Shown piece by piece: positions 17,290 through 26,037 of a stretch of 64,000 nt of DNA. The stretch comes from Pseudonocardia sp. DSM 110487 (GTDB lineage Bacteria > Actinomycetota > Actinomycetes > Mycobacteriales > Pseudonocardiaceae): contig NZ_CP080521.1 in assembly GCF_019468565.1 (NCBI RefSeq), positions 434,001-498,000 of the forward strand. The letters are read 5' to 3'. The position numbers were made by a program, and so were the translations under genes. The notes under the pieces are model-generated. The model saw only the letters and a list, made by a program, of their open reading frames with translations, did no database searches and was not told where the DNA came from. Positions within the stretch are counted from its first letter, which is position 1, and each line of letters starts with the position of its first letter.

Positions 17290-17730
17290 ATGACGACGAC
17301 GTTCGGGCACATCAACGTCCTCGTGCGGGACATGGACGCGACGATCGCCTTCTACCGGTTGCTCGGGCTGGATGTGCCCGATGCCTTCGAGTGGCCACCG
17401 GGATCCGGAGCCAGGCACACCGAGGTGCCGATGCCCGGCGGCCACTACCTCGCCTTTGACAACTACGAGATGGCGCGCATCTGGCACAGCCACTTCGACG
17501 CCGGACGCGGGGAGGGCAACATCGTCATCGGCTTGCTCGTCGACAGCCGCGACGACGTCGACCGCATCTACCGCGGGGCCCAGGAGGCGGGACACCGGGT
17601 CGGCCGGCCGCCGCACGACGCGTTCTGGGGCTCTCGCTACGCGATCCTCATCGACCCCGACGGCAACGAGGTCGGCCTGAAGAGTCCCGTCGACGACGAG
17701 CGTCGCTACGAGCCACGCGCCGACGAATGA
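17290..17730 (+). CDS. VOC (glyoxalase-like) family protein
   Basis: This 146-residue protein has two VOC half-modules: 'FGHINVLVRDMDATIAFYRLLGLD' with 'HYLAFDNYEMARIWH', and 'GNIVIGLLVDSRDDVDRIYRGAQEAGH' with 'ILIDPDGNEVGLKSP'. His7, His45 and the Glu in 'DGNEVGL' are plausible metal ligands. The ATG follows GGAGG with suitable spacing. It lies just before the tRNA-Pro-derived repeat and is the last backbone gene before the small island. Function unknown. Confidence 0.8.
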   Translation: MTTTFGHINVLVRDMDATIAFYRLLGLDVPDAFEWPPGSGARHTEVPMPGGHYLAFDNYEMARIWHSHFDAGRGEGNIVIGLLVDSRDDVDRIYRGAQEAGHRVGRPPHDAFWGSRYAILIDPDGNEVGLKSPVDDERRYEPRADE

Positions 17731-17800
17731 CCGTTGCATTCGCAGCTGTACCAACGCCGGAGGCCCCACCGGATCGTCTACGACAGGCCTCTGACCTGCG

Positions 17801-17844
17801 TCGGGGTGACAGGATCTGAACCTGCAACCTCTTCGTCCCGAACG
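17801..17844 (-). repeat. Partial tRNA-Pro copy, candidate attachment site
   Basis: These 44 bases repeat the anticodon loop to 3'-end part of the tRNA-Pro gene (18767-18810) in the same orientation, with two differences (positions 17816 and 17826). Similarity stops abruptly after TCCCGAACG. Integrases that insert into the 3' half of a tRNA leave exactly this kind of direct repeat, so this is a likely distal att site. Bases 17731-17800 and 17845-18085 show no gene that I can support. Confidence 0.75.
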
Positions 17845-18104
17845 CCCGTCCTGCGTTGTATCGAGAAGCGCTCCGTACTGTTCCGCTGGTCACGGTGCTG
17901 GTCAGTGTCGGCGCCTGCCACCTCTGATGACGGCGGATGGTGCCTTTTGACGCCCCGGCGACCGCGCGTCCCGCACGGAGGGGGTTCGGTGTGGCATCCC
18001 GTCGACCTGCCCGTCCGGCGAGGACATGCTCGGATAGACAAATTACCTGCCGTCCATACGTGGAAGTCTGGGAGTCGGCGCGACAGAGGAGGGACCCGCC
18101 GCTG

Positions 18105-18596
18105 ATGACTGGCGAGGATGTGCTGGAGATCTTGGAGGTGCTGGGAAAGGCCGGGACGGAGATCTGGATCGGTGGCGGCTGGGGCATCGACGCCTTGCTG
18201 AGGACCCAGACCCGTAATCACCGCGACCTGGATCTCATGCACCGTCGGGAACAGGAGCGGGTTGTCGTCGAGGTGCTCGCCGAAGCCGGCTTTAGTGAGT
18301 CTCTCGACTGGCGGCCCGTGCGCTTCGTCGTTGCAGACGTACAGGGACGCGCGATCGACCTGCATCCCCTGGTCTTCGCACCTGACGGGAGCGCAATCCA
18401 GGCTTCGCCGGACCGGGCGCGCCCGTTCATCTACCCGGCTGCCTGCTTTGTCACGGGCGAGATTCAGAACGTCACCGTTCCCTGCTTGTCAGCGGAACAG
18501 CAGGTCTACTTCCACCAGGGCTACGAGCCCACCGACCGAGACCGCCACGACATGGCCCAGTTACGTGACGCCTTCGGCATCACTACACACTTCTGA
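18105..18596 (+). CDS. Nucleotidyltransferase, lincosamide/aminoglycoside adenylyltransferase-like
   Basis: This 163-residue protein matches the small nucleotidyltransferases of the Lnu(A)/aminoglycoside-2''-adenylyltransferase type. The active-site region 'IWIGGGWGIDALLRTQTRNHRDLDL' (in pieces) carries the GG-W-D and H-R-D-L-D-L residues that hold metal and nucleotide. 'FGITTHF' closes the protein. The ATG at 18105 follows GAGGAGGGA. Such enzymes inactivate antibiotics by adding AMP, but many chromosomal homologues are uncharacterised. Codon use is somewhat less GC-rich than in its neighbours, and it sits between two tRNA-Pro repeats, so it was probably acquired. Confidence 0.8.
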   Translation: MTGEDVLEILEVLGKAGTEIWIGGGWGIDALLRTQTRNHRDLDLMHRREQERVVVEVLAEAGFSESLDWRPVRFVVADVQGRAIDLHPLVFAPDGSAIQASPDRARPFIYPAACFVTGEIQNVTVPCLSAEQQVYFHQGYEPTDRDRHDMAQLRDAFGITTHF

Positions 18597-18716
18597 CCCG
18601 CTCGCCCGCTTGTGGCGCCTGGACCGCGGTGGCAGCAAATCGCCTGCATGCGCTCGACGACGAGGACCCAGATGGCGGCGCTGTTGGTGCGCCGGTGCCC
18701 GCCTGATGCCTTGCAG

Positions 18717-18756
18717 GCCCTGGTCAGAGATACATTGTCAACTCTCTGACCAGGGC
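18717..18756. terminator. Hairpin terminator between tRNA-Pro and nucleotidyltransferase gene
   Basis: This is a perfect 14-bp stem (GCCCTGGTCAGAGA) with a 12-nt loop, ending 10 bp beyond the 3' end of tRNA-Pro on the minus strand and followed by TTT on the plus strand. It can end both transcripts. Confidence 0.8.
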
Positions 18757-18765
18757 TTTCGCGAT

Positions 18766-18840
<75 letters not shown>

Positions 18841-18864
18841 ATGGCCCGTGGGCCGTTGGTGAGT

Positions 18865-19806
18865 CTAGCTGACGTCCGCGGGCGCCGACGCAGGGGTGGC
18901 CCTGGCAGCGGCCGCGACCGACGGCCGGGGCACGAGGGTCAGCAACGTGGCCTCCGGAGGGCAGGCGAAACGCACCGGGGCGAACGGGGACGTGCCGAGC
19001 CCCGCCGAGACGTGCAGCCAGGTGTGGGCGCCCCAGCGGGACGCTCCACGGGCGCGGGAGCGGTCGATGCCGCAGTTCGTGACGAGCGCGCCGATGCCGG
19101 GCACGCGCAGCTGGCCGCCGTGTGTGTGGCCGGCGAGCACGAGGTCGTATCCGTCGTCGGCGAACCGGTCTAGCACCCGCGGCTCTGGGGAGTGGGTGAG
19201 GCCGAGTCGCAGGGCAGGTGCACCCCCGCGGCGGCCGGCGACGCGGTCGTAGCGGTCGAGACCCAGGTGCGGGTCGTCCACGCCGGCCGCGGCGATGTCG
19301 ATCCCGGCCGCGGTGAGGTCGATGCGGGCGTGCGTTGCGTCCTGCCAGCCGCGCTCCACCAGCGCGGCCCGCAGGTCCCGCCACGGCAGCGGCTCCCCGT
19401 GGCTGCGCCGGGAGCTCTTCACCAGGTAACTGGCCGGGTTCTTGGGCGTGGGCCCGAAGTAGTCGTTGCTGCCGAACACGAACAGGCCGGGGAGGTGGAG
19501 CAGCGGGCTGAGCGCGGCGATGACGGCGGGCACGGCGCGCGGATGGGCGAGGTTGTCGCCGGTGTTGACCACCAGATCGGGCTCCAGCTCGGCCAGCCGG
19601 GCCACCCAGCGCTGCTTGCTGTGCTGGCGCGGCGTGAGGTGCAGGTCCGAGATGTGCAGCACGCGCAGCGGGCGGGCACCTTCGGCCAGCACCGGGAGGG
19701 TGTTCTGCCGGAGGGTCCACCAGCGGCGCTCGATGCCCGCCGAGTAGGCGAGGGTGGCCGCACCGGTGGTGGTCGCGCCGAGTGCGAGGCGAGCCCAGCT
19801 GTTCAC
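18865..19806 (-). CDS. Metallophosphoesterase, membrane-anchored
   Basis: This 313-residue protein has an N-terminal hydrophobic anchor (residues 5-24) and a calcineurin-like phosphoesterase domain. The metal-binding blocks are all present: DLHL (about residue 55), GDN (about 82), GSND (about 112), and THS and GHTHGGQ in the C-terminal half. This set coordinates two metal ions. Relatives in actinobacteria lie next to a tRNA-Pro gene, as here. Substrate unknown; the enzyme is probably at the membrane. The promoter region is divergent from yqeY. Confidence 0.88.
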   Translation of the reverse strand: MNSWARLALGATTTGAATLAYSAGIERRWWTLRQNTLPVLAEGARPLRVLHISDLHLTPRQHSKQRWVARLAELEPDLVVNTGDNLAHPRAVPAVIAALSPLLHLPGLFVFGSNDYFGPTPKNPASYLVKSSRRSHGEPLPWRDLRAALVERGWQDATHARIDLTAAGIDIAAAGVDDPHLGLDRYDRVAGRRGGAPALRLGLTHSPEPRVLDRFADDGYDLVLAGHTHGGQLRVPGIGALVTNCGIDRSRARGASRWGAHTWLHVSAGLGTSPFAPVRFACPPEATLLTLVPRPSVAAAARATPASAPADVS

Positions 19807-19851
19807 AACTGCAGGGTACGTCGGACGGGGAGTGCATTAGCGTGCGCTCCC

Positions 19852-20319
19852 GTGAGCACCCTCAAGGAGCGGCTGCGGTCCGACCTGACCGCGGCGATGA
19901 AGTCAAGGGACGAGCTGGTGAAGTCCACTCTCCGGATGACGTTGACGGCCATCGGCACTGCCGAGGTGGCGGGCGCCGAGGCGCGGGAGCTCGGCGATGA
20001 CGAGGTGCTCGCGATCATCCGCAAGGAGGCCAAGAAGCGCGCCGAGTCGGCGGAGGCGTTCGCCGGTGCCGGCCGTGACGAGCTCGCCGCGCAGGAACGC
20101 GCGGAGGGCGAGGTGCTGGCCCGCTACCTGCCGGCGCAGCTCTCCGACGACGAGCTGGCCGAGATCGCCCGCGCGGCCGTCGAGCAGACCGCGTCCGAGC
20201 TGGGCGAGCGGCCCGGCCAGCGGCAGATGGGTCAGGTCATGAAGCACGCGACCGCGGCCGTCGCCGGGCGGGCCGACGGCAAGCGCCTCGCGACCGCGGT
20301 GCGGTCACTCCTCGCCTGA
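19852..20319 (+). CDS. GatB/YqeY domain protein
   Basis: This 155-residue protein has the YqeY pattern: 'LKERLRSDLTAAMKSRDELVKSTLRM' at the N-terminus, then 'DDEVLAIIRKEAKKRAESAEAFAGAGRDELAAQERAE' in pieces, 'YLPAQLSDDELAEI' and a C-terminal 'MGQVMKHATAAVAGRADGKRLATAV'. The domain is also found at the C-terminus of GatB, where it binds tRNA, and the free-standing form is thought to have a tRNA-related role. The start is the GTG at 19852, as no upstream ATG is in frame. It is convergent with topA across a strong terminator. Confidence 0.92.
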   Translation: MSTLKERLRSDLTAAMKSRDELVKSTLRMTLTAIGTAEVAGAEARELGDDEVLAIIRKEAKKRAESAEAFAGAGRDELAAQERAEGEVLARYLPAQLSDDELAEIARAAVEQTASELGERPGQRQMGQVMKHATAAVAGRADGKRLATAVRSLLA

Positions 20320-20328
20320 CCCGCGAGC

Positions 20329-20361
20329 GCACCTGGGAGCCGTCGTACGGCTCCCAGGTGC
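20329..20361. terminator. Bidirectional terminator between yqeY and topA
   Basis: This is a perfect 15-bp stem (GCACCTGGGAGCCGT) with the 3-nt loop CGT between the stops of two convergent genes. Confidence 0.88.
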
Positions 20362-20364
20362 ACC

Positions 20365-23202
20365 TCAGCTCTTGGCCTCGGCCTTCTTGCGCGGTGCGGC
20401 CTTCCTGCGGGCGGGCGCCTTCTTCGTCGTGCCCGCCTTGGTGCGGCGCTCGGCCAGCAGCTCGCTCGCCCGCTCGTCGGTGATCTTCTCGACGTCGTCG
20501 CCCTTGCGCAGGGACGCGTTGGTCTCGCCGTCGGTGACGTACGGGCCGAACCGACCGTCCTTGATCACCATCGGGTTGCCGGTGGCGGTGTCCTTGCCGA
20601 GCTCGCGCAGCGGCGGGGTGGCCGCAGCGGCGCGTCGGCCCCGCTGCTTGGGCTGCTTGTACAGCTCCAGCGCCTCGTCGAGCGTGACCGTGAACAGCTG
20701 GTCCTCGCCCGAGAGCGAGCGCGAGTCGGTGCCCTTCTTCAGATATGGCCCGTAGCGGCCGTTCTGGGCGGTGATCTCCTCGCCGCTCTCCGGGTCGGTG
20801 CCCACCAGCCGGGGCAGCGAGAGCAACTTCAGCGCGTCCTCGAGCGTGACCGACTCGGTGGTCATCGACTTGAACAGCGAACCGGTGCGGGGCTTGGGCT
20901 TCGCGGCGGCCTTCTTCTTGGTGCCGTTGCCGTTGCTCTCCGCGGGCGCCTCGGTCTCCGGGAGGATCTCGGTGACGTAGGGCCCGTAGCGGCCCTCCTT
21001 TGCCACGATCTCGTGCCCGGTGACCGGATCGACGCCCAGCGAGCGGCCTTCCTGCGGCACCGAGAACAGCTGCTCGGCCACCTCGGGCGTGAGCTCGTCG
21101 GGCGGCAGGTCGTCGGGCAGGTTGGCCCGCTGCGACTCCCCGTCGCGCACCCGCTCCAGGTAGGGCCCGTAGCGGCCGACGCGCACGACGACGTCGTCGA
21201 ACACCGGCACGGAGTTGATCTCCCGGGCGTCGATCTCCTCGAGGTTGACGCCCACGAGCTTCTTCAGGCCCCCGGACCGCGCCACCGAGCCTTCACTGCC
21301 CTGTTCGGCGCCGAAGTAGAAGCCCGTCAGCCAGTCGGTGCGGTGCTGGGTGCCCTGCGCGATCGCGTCGAGCTCGTCCTCCATCGCCGCCGTGAAGCCG
21401 TAGTCGACCAGCCGCCCGAAGTGGAGCTCGAGCAGTCCGATCACGGCGAACGCGATCCAGGACGGCACGAGGGCCTGCCCCTTCTTCCACACGTAGCCGC
21501 GGTCCTGGATGGTCTTGATGATCGACGAGTACGTGGACGGCCGCCCGATGCCGAGGTCCTCGAGCGCCTTGATCAGGCTCGGCTCGGTGTAGCGGGCGGG
21601 CGGATTGGTGGTGTGGCCCTCGGGATTCAGCTCGGCCGCCGTGAGCGGCTGGCCCTTCACCAGCTCGGGCAGCCGCGACTCGGCGTCGTCGGCCTGTCCG
21701 TCGCTGCCCTCGTCGAGCGTCTCGACGTAGGCCTTGAGGAAGCCGGGGAACGTGATCGTGCGGCCGGAGGCGGCGAACGTCACGTCCTCACCGGTGGCGG
21801 CCGTGCCGGCGATCCGGATGCTGACGGTGGTGCCGCGTGCATCGGCCATCTGGGAGGCCACCGTGCGCTGCCAGATGAGCTCGTAGAGCCGGAAGTCGTC
21901 GCCGTCGACCTCGCGGGCGATCTCGCCGGGCGTGCGGAAGGTGTCGCCCGCCGGCCGGATCGCCTCGTGTGCCTCCTGCGCGTTCTTGACCTTGCGCGTG
22001 TACTGCCGCGGCTGCGGCGAGACGTACTCGGCGCCGTACAGGTCGCGCGCCTGGGTGCGGGCGGCCTGGATGGCCGTGTCCGACAGCGTGGTCGAGTCGG
22101 TGCGCAGGTAGGTGATGTAGCCGTTCTCGTAGAGCCGCTGCGCGCTGCGCATGGTGCGGTCGGCCGAGAACCGCAGCTTGCGTCCGGCCTCCTGCTGCAG
22201 CGTGGACGTCATGAACGGCGGGTACGGCTTGCGGGTGTAGGGCTTCGACTCGACGGAATCGACGACGAGGTCGCGATCCTGGAGCGCCTCTGCCAGCCGG
22301 CGAGCGCTCGCCTCGTCCAAGGCCCTTGCGGCGTCCTTCCGCCCGGCGCTCTTGAGCTGCCCATCGGCGCCGAAGTCGCGACCGGTGGCGACACGGGTGC
22401 CGTCGACGGCGACCAGCCGTGCCGGGAACTGCCGCGGCGATGCCTCGGCGCCCGCATCCATCAGGGCGGCGATGTCCCAGTAGGACGCCGGGATGAACGC
22501 CATCCGCTCGCGCTCGCGCTGCACGACGATCCGCGTGGCCACCGACTGCACCCGGCCGGCCGAGAGCTTCGGCATGACCTTCTTCCACAGCACGGGGGAG
22601 ACCTCGTAGCCGTAGAGGCGGTCGAGGATGCGGCGGGTTTCCTGCGCGTCGACGAGGTCGTGGTCGAGGTCGCGCAGGTTCTCCACGGCAGCGCGGATCG
22701 CCGACTCGCTGATCTCGTGGAAGACCATCCGGCGTACCGGGATCTTCGGCTTGAGCGTGTCGAGCAAGTGCCAGGCGATGGCCTCGCCCTCGCGGTCGGG
22801 GTCGGTGGCGAGCAGGATCTCGTCGACGGACTTCAGCGCGTCCTTGAGCTCGGCGACCTTGCCCTTCTTCTCGGGCGTGACGATGTACAGCGGCGCGAAC
22901 TGGTTGTCGACGTCGACACCCAGCCGCGCCCACGACTCGCCCTTGTACTTGGCCGGCACGTCGGCCGCCCCGCGCGGCAGGTCGCGGATGTGCCCGACCG
23001 AGGCCTCCACGACGTAGTCGCGGCCGAGGTACTGCTGGATCTTCTTGGCCTTCGTGCCGGACTCGACGATCACCAACCGTCGCATCGGCCGCCCGTTGGC
23101 GGCGCCGGTGGACGTGCCGGTACCCCGGCCGCCGCCCGCCGCGCGGCCACCGCCCGCGCCCTTCCCGGTCGCGGGCTTCGCACTCGTCGTTCCGGTTGCC
23201 AC
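20365..23202 (-). CDS. topA: DNA topoisomerase I (type IA)
   Basis: This 945-residue enzyme relaxes negative supercoils by cutting one strand. A Gly/Ala/Thr-rich N-terminal extension (residues 1-38) precedes the TOPRIM domain ('RRLVIVESGTKAKKIQQYLG', with 'ATDPDREGEAIAWHL' later). The active-site tyrosine is Tyr365 in 'YITYLRTDS'. The C-terminal part holds four 'GRYGPY/GRFGPY' repeat modules (topoisomerase C-terminal repeats) and ends in a Lys/Ala-rich basic tail, as in mycobacterial TopA, which helps DNA binding and processivity. There are no zinc-finger cysteines, which is normal for actinobacteria. The following small gene is the usual topA neighbour. Confidence 0.97.
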   Translation of the reverse strand: MATGTTSAKPATGKGAGGGRAAGGGRGTGTSTGAANGRPMRRLVIVESGTKAKKIQQYLGRDYVVEASVGHIRDLPRGAADVPAKYKGESWARLGVDVDNQFAPLYIVTPEKKGKVAELKDALKSVDEILLATDPDREGEAIAWHLLDTLKPKIPVRRMVFHEISESAIRAAVENLRDLDHDLVDAQETRRILDRLYGYEVSPVLWKKVMPKLSAGRVQSVATRIVVQRERERMAFIPASYWDIAALMDAGAEASPRQFPARLVAVDGTRVATGRDFGADGQLKSAGRKDAARALDEASARRLAEALQDRDLVVDSVESKPYTRKPYPPFMTSTLQQEAGRKLRFSADRTMRSAQRLYENGYITYLRTDSTTLSDTAIQAARTQARDLYGAEYVSPQPRQYTRKVKNAQEAHEAIRPAGDTFRTPGEIAREVDGDDFRLYELIWQRTVASQMADARGTTVSIRIAGTAATGEDVTFAASGRTITFPGFLKAYVETLDEGSDGQADDAESRLPELVKGQPLTAAELNPEGHTTNPPARYTEPSLIKALEDLGIGRPSTYSSIIKTIQDRGYVWKKGQALVPSWIAFAVIGLLELHFGRLVDYGFTAAMEDELDAIAQGTQHRTDWLTGFYFGAEQGSEGSVARSGGLKKLVGVNLEEIDAREINSVPVFDDVVVRVGRYGPYLERVRDGESQRANLPDDLPPDELTPEVAEQLFSVPQEGRSLGVDPVTGHEIVAKEGRYGPYVTEILPETEAPAESNGNGTKKKAAAKPKPRTGSLFKSMTTESVTLEDALKLLSLPRLVGTDPESGEEITAQNGRYGPYLKKGTDSRSLSGEDQLFTVTLDEALELYKQPKQRGRRAAAATPPLRELGKDTATGNPMVIKDGRFGPYVTDGETNASLRKGDDVEKITDERASELLAERRTKAGTTKKAPARRKAAPRKKAEAKS

Positions 23203-23454
23203 CTGGTCCTACTCCATCGTCTACGGACGTGTCGGCGAGCGCCTGCCGTCGGCACGCGCACCGGCCATCTCCGGGACCCACCGCGCCGGCTGCACGGGGG
23301 CCAGGACACCGAGTATGCGTGGCCTTGGAACCGGCTTTCGCCGGAACCCCGCGTTCGCACACCCACCCGCTGTGTCACGCTCGTCACATTCAGCTGCGGA
23401 ACCGGGAGGGACCGACGTGCTGCCGACCTGCGCCGCGAGAGCGTAACCATCTCG

Positions 23455-24048
23455 TCAAGACGCTGTTCTACCCCAGTACCGCGGCCACTCGTCCGTCGCC
23501 GCCCCCGGCGGGACCGGGCCGACCAGCTCGACGAGCCGGGCGACGCGGCGGGTACCGCTGATCCGCAGCGCCGCTCCCCGTGCGTCGCGAGCCGGCGGGA
23601 GACCCGCCCGCGTGGCCGCCGCGATGAGCGGCAGGTGCGTCTCGGGTGCGTGCGGGTCGAGCGCGAGCAGGTACCCGCCTCGCTCGTCAGGCCGGCCCGC
23701 CGCAAGCGCCCACATGCGTAACGCCGGGCCGTCCAGTTGCCATCCCTCCGGCACGCATTTCACTGACCCTCGCATCCACGCCTTGGCCAGGCCGACCAGG
23801 TCGCACCGGAACGCCGTGCGCAGGGCCAGAGCGCCGGACTCGGTGCGGACGCCGGTGACCGGGATGCCGACGGCCGCGCACGCGGTGGTCACCGCGGGCG
23901 CGCGGGCGGCGTCGGGCAGGACGATCGAGAGCCGGGCCTGGTCCCCTGCCCCGAACCGGGCGATCTGTCCCGGACCGCAGAGCAGCCCCGCCAGGTCAGT
24001 CAACCGTGGCGGCCGTGCCTCCGCGGAGAACATCGACAGCTGCGACAC
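23455..24048 (-). CDS. Conserved actinobacterial protein next to topA (Rv3647c-like)
   Basis: This 197-residue soluble protein begins MSQLSMFSAEARPPRLTDLAGLL. I do not recognise a catalytic motif. Length and position (immediately upstream of topA in the same orientation) match M. tuberculosis Rv3647c, which I recall as a conserved protein of unknown function. It contains 'DLVGLAKAWMRGSVKCVPEGWQLDGPALRMWALAAG' (in pieces) and 'ALRISGTRRVARLVELVGPVP', which look like a WhiA/LAGLIDADG-related two-part fold, although that is only an impression. A nucleic-acid role is plausible given the linkage. Confidence 0.65.
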   Translation of the reverse strand: MSQLSMFSAEARPPRLTDLAGLLCGPGQIARFGAGDQARLSIVLPDAARAPAVTTACAAVGIPVTGVRTESGALALRTAFRCDLVGLAKAWMRGSVKCVPEGWQLDGPALRMWALAAGRPDERGGYLLALDPHAPETHLPLIAAATRAGLPPARDARGAALRISGTRRVARLVELVGPVPPGAATDEWPRYWGRTAS

Positions 24049-24114
24049 GTAGCGCAGAGTAGAACACGCGTTCGATTCGTGGTACCGGGCGCGCCGATCT
24101 CTGGTGTGGGTGGA

Positions 24115-24723
24115 CTATCGCGGTGCGTCCGATGCCAAAGCGGAAAGCTGCTGGCACCGCGCCGAGCGCTCGGCCGCCCGGTGCAGGCGGGGCGCGGCGG
24201 CGAGGTCGCCGAGCGGGTTGGGCGGGGCGACGGCCGACACCTTCGACTCCACCTGGGCCAGGGTCGTCATGAATGCGGCGGGGTCGTTCGGGCTCGTGCG
24301 GTCGACGGTGGTTTTGACCCCGTCGAAGTCCTCCTCGAGTGCCCGGAGCGCGTCCTGGGTCCTGCGGGCGGCCTCGTCGCCTCCCGGTTCCGGAGCCCTG
24401 CCCACCTCGGTGAGCTGCGCCTGGCCACGCTGAGCCCCTGCGATCACGGTGTCCAGGTACGAGCTGACCGTCCGCTGGACGGCCGGGAGGTCGGCCGACC
24501 TCGAGAAGTCCGGGGCGGACGTCGCGGGCACTGCGAAGCTCAGCACCGACTCGCAGACCCGATCGGCCCAAGCGACCGGATCGCTCCCCGGACCTTCGCT
24601 GGGCGGTGCCGTGTCGGCGGCCGGCGTCCCTCCGACCGTGGTCGTACAGCCGGCGGTGAGTATGGCCGCGGCGGCCAGCATCCCGATCAGGGCCGGCCCA
24701 CGTCGGGACGAGCGGGTCATCAT
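24115..24723 (-). CDS. Lipoprotein, paralogue A of a tandem triplet
   Basis: This 202-residue lipoprotein has a signal peptide and lipobox at Cys26 (ILTAGC). The mature part is helical, starting 'PVAWADRVCESVLSF' and ending with 'CQQLSAL', and shares both cysteine-containing landmarks with the two upstream genes. Tandem ATG codons start the gene after GGGAGG, 4 bp past the stop of paralogue B, so the two are co-transcribed. The conserved internal cysteines (in 'RVC' and 'RCQQL') may form a disulfide. Function unknown; the helical extracellular domain resembles no enzyme I know. Confidence 0.7.
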   Translation of the reverse strand: MMTRSSRRGPALIGMLAAAAILTAGCTTTVGGTPAADTAPPSEGPGSDPVAWADRVCESVLSFAVPATSAPDFSRSADLPAVQRTVSSYLDTVIAGAQRGQAQLTEVGRAPEPGGDEAARRTQDALRALEEDFDGVKTTVDRTSPNDPAAFMTTLAQVESKVSAVAPPNPLGDLAAAPRLHRAAERSARCQQLSALASDAPR

Positions 24724-24727
24724 GCGA

Positions 24728-25297
24728 TCACCTCCCTGCCTCCTGCGCGATCTGCTGGCAGCCGGCCGCCTGCCGGCCCGCCTGGGCGAGTTCCGGGTTG
24801 CTCTGCAGGTCGGCCATCGGACTCCGCGAGAGCCGCCTCACCGACTCGACGGCGGCCGGCACCACGCGCTGCAGCTCCTGCCGGTCGTTGATGTCGACCC
24901 GCTCGATGCGGGTTCGTGCGTCGCGGTAGGACGCCCGCATGGTCTCCAGCGTGCTGCTCAGCTTGTCGACGACCTCGTTGCCACCCGCGATGGGCGCGGG
25001 TCCGGCCGCGGCCATGCCGCTGATCGCCGATCCGGCGCTCTCCTCGGACACGCTGAACCAGTTGTTGAGGTCGCGGACGAGGGTGGCTACGTCAGGGGCC
25101 TCGGCCGACTTCGGCGGCGAGACCGCGGCCTTGACGTACGGCAGGAGCGAACCACAGATCTGATCGACCCATGCCACCGTGGCCTGCTCCGCCGTGTCGG
25201 CCGAGGCGGCTCCAGATACCGCGGTGGTGCATCCGCCGCTCAGCGCCATGACCACGACGGCCGGAAGGAGGAGGGCAGGTGGGGTGATACGGGGCAT
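24728..25297 (-). CDS. Lipoprotein, paralogue B of a tandem triplet
   Basis: This 189-residue lipoprotein has the lipobox LSGGC at Cys23. It shares 'VAWVDQICGSL' at the start of the mature domain, the 'G.API.GG.EVVD' block in the middle and 'GCQQIAQEAGR' at the end with its neighbours, so the three are clear tandem duplicates that have diverged. The mature domain is predicted mostly helical with two conserved cysteines. It overlaps no other gene and precedes paralogue A by 4 bp. Function unknown. Confidence 0.7.
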   Translation of the reverse strand: MPRITPPALLLPAVVVMALSGGCTTAVSGAASADTAEQATVAWVDQICGSLLPYVKAAVSPPKSAEAPDVATLVRDLNNWFSVSEESAGSAISGMAAAGPAPIAGGNEVVDKLSSTLETMRASYRDARTRIERVDINDRQELQRVVPAAVESVRRLSRSPMADLQSNPELAQAGRQAAGCQQIAQEAGR

Positions 25298-25401
25298 GCA
25301 GCTGCTCCGGCGCGTGGGGACAGGTCACCCGATAGTGTGCCCGCCGGTCGGGTGTGCGCCGCAGCGGCCCTCGGACGGCTGCGGCGAGCGGTGTTGCTCG
25401 A

Positions 25402-25950
25402 TCAGCCCGCCGGTGCTCCGGTCGCGCGGAGCTGGCGGCAGTTCTCGGCTTGCTCGCTCGCCGCACCGAGCTCCTCGCTGGCGCGCATCCCTTCGGTCGG
25501 CGCGGGGAGGTTGCGCAGCTCCTGCAAGGGAGCCAAGGCCGCCGGTACGGCGGTAGCCAGCTGTGCCGGGTCGGACACGTCGACGGCGGCGAGCTGCGTG
25601 CGGGCCGAGTCGAAGCCGCTCCGGATGCCGCGCAGGGCCTCCTCGAGGCGGCCGACGTACACGTCGCCGCCGTCCACGGGCGCTGCGCCGACGGCATCCA
25701 GCGCGGTGAGGGAACGCTGCAGTTCGTCGGACGTCGCCCCGAGGTACCGGTCCAGCTCCTGCACTGCGGCCACCGGGTCGCCGCGGTTGATCTGCGGACT
25801 GGTCGTGGCTGCTCGCGTGAAACCGGAGAGCGCCCCGCACACCTGGTTGGTCCACGCGACGGCCTCCTCGCTCGGCGCGGCCGGGCCGCCGCACCCCGCG
25901 ACGAGCGCCGCGAGCGCGGCGACGGTGCAGCTGATCCTGCGCGTCCTCAT
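25402..25950 (-). CDS. Lipoprotein, paralogue C of a tandem triplet
   Basis: This 182-residue lipoprotein starts at the ATG at 25950, which follows GGGAGGA. It has a twin-Arg-containing basic start, a hydrophobic stretch and a lipobox ending at Cys20 (LVAGC). The mature domain opens with 'AVAWTNQVCGALSGF', contains 'GAAPVDGGDVYVGRLEEALR', and ends 'ENCRQLRATG', like the two following genes. It is the first of the three in transcription order. The 104-bp gap to paralogue B shows no strong terminator. Confidence 0.7.
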   Translation of the reverse strand: MRTRRISCTVAALAALVAGCGGPAAPSEEAVAWTNQVCGALSGFTRAATTSPQINRGDPVAAVQELDRYLGATSDELQRSLTALDAVGAAPVDGGDVYVGRLEEALRGIRSGFDSARTQLAAVDVSDPAQLATAVPAALAPLQELRNLPAPTEGMRASEELGAASEQAENCRQLRATGAPAG

Positions 25951-25986
25951 GGGTCCTCCCGGGGCTGGCGCTTGCCCTTTCAACGA

Positions 25987-26022
25987 CGGAGGCCGTCCAC
26001 CCGTACGGGTGAACGGCCTCCG
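25987..26022 (-). terminator. Terminator after hppA
   Basis: The inverted repeat has outer arms CGGAGGCCGT/ACGGCCTCCG and an inner CACCC/GGGTG with one mismatch. It lies 16 bp past the hppA stop and before the lipoprotein gene on the same strand. Confidence 0.8.
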
Positions 26023-26037
26023 GTTGCGCAGATGCGG

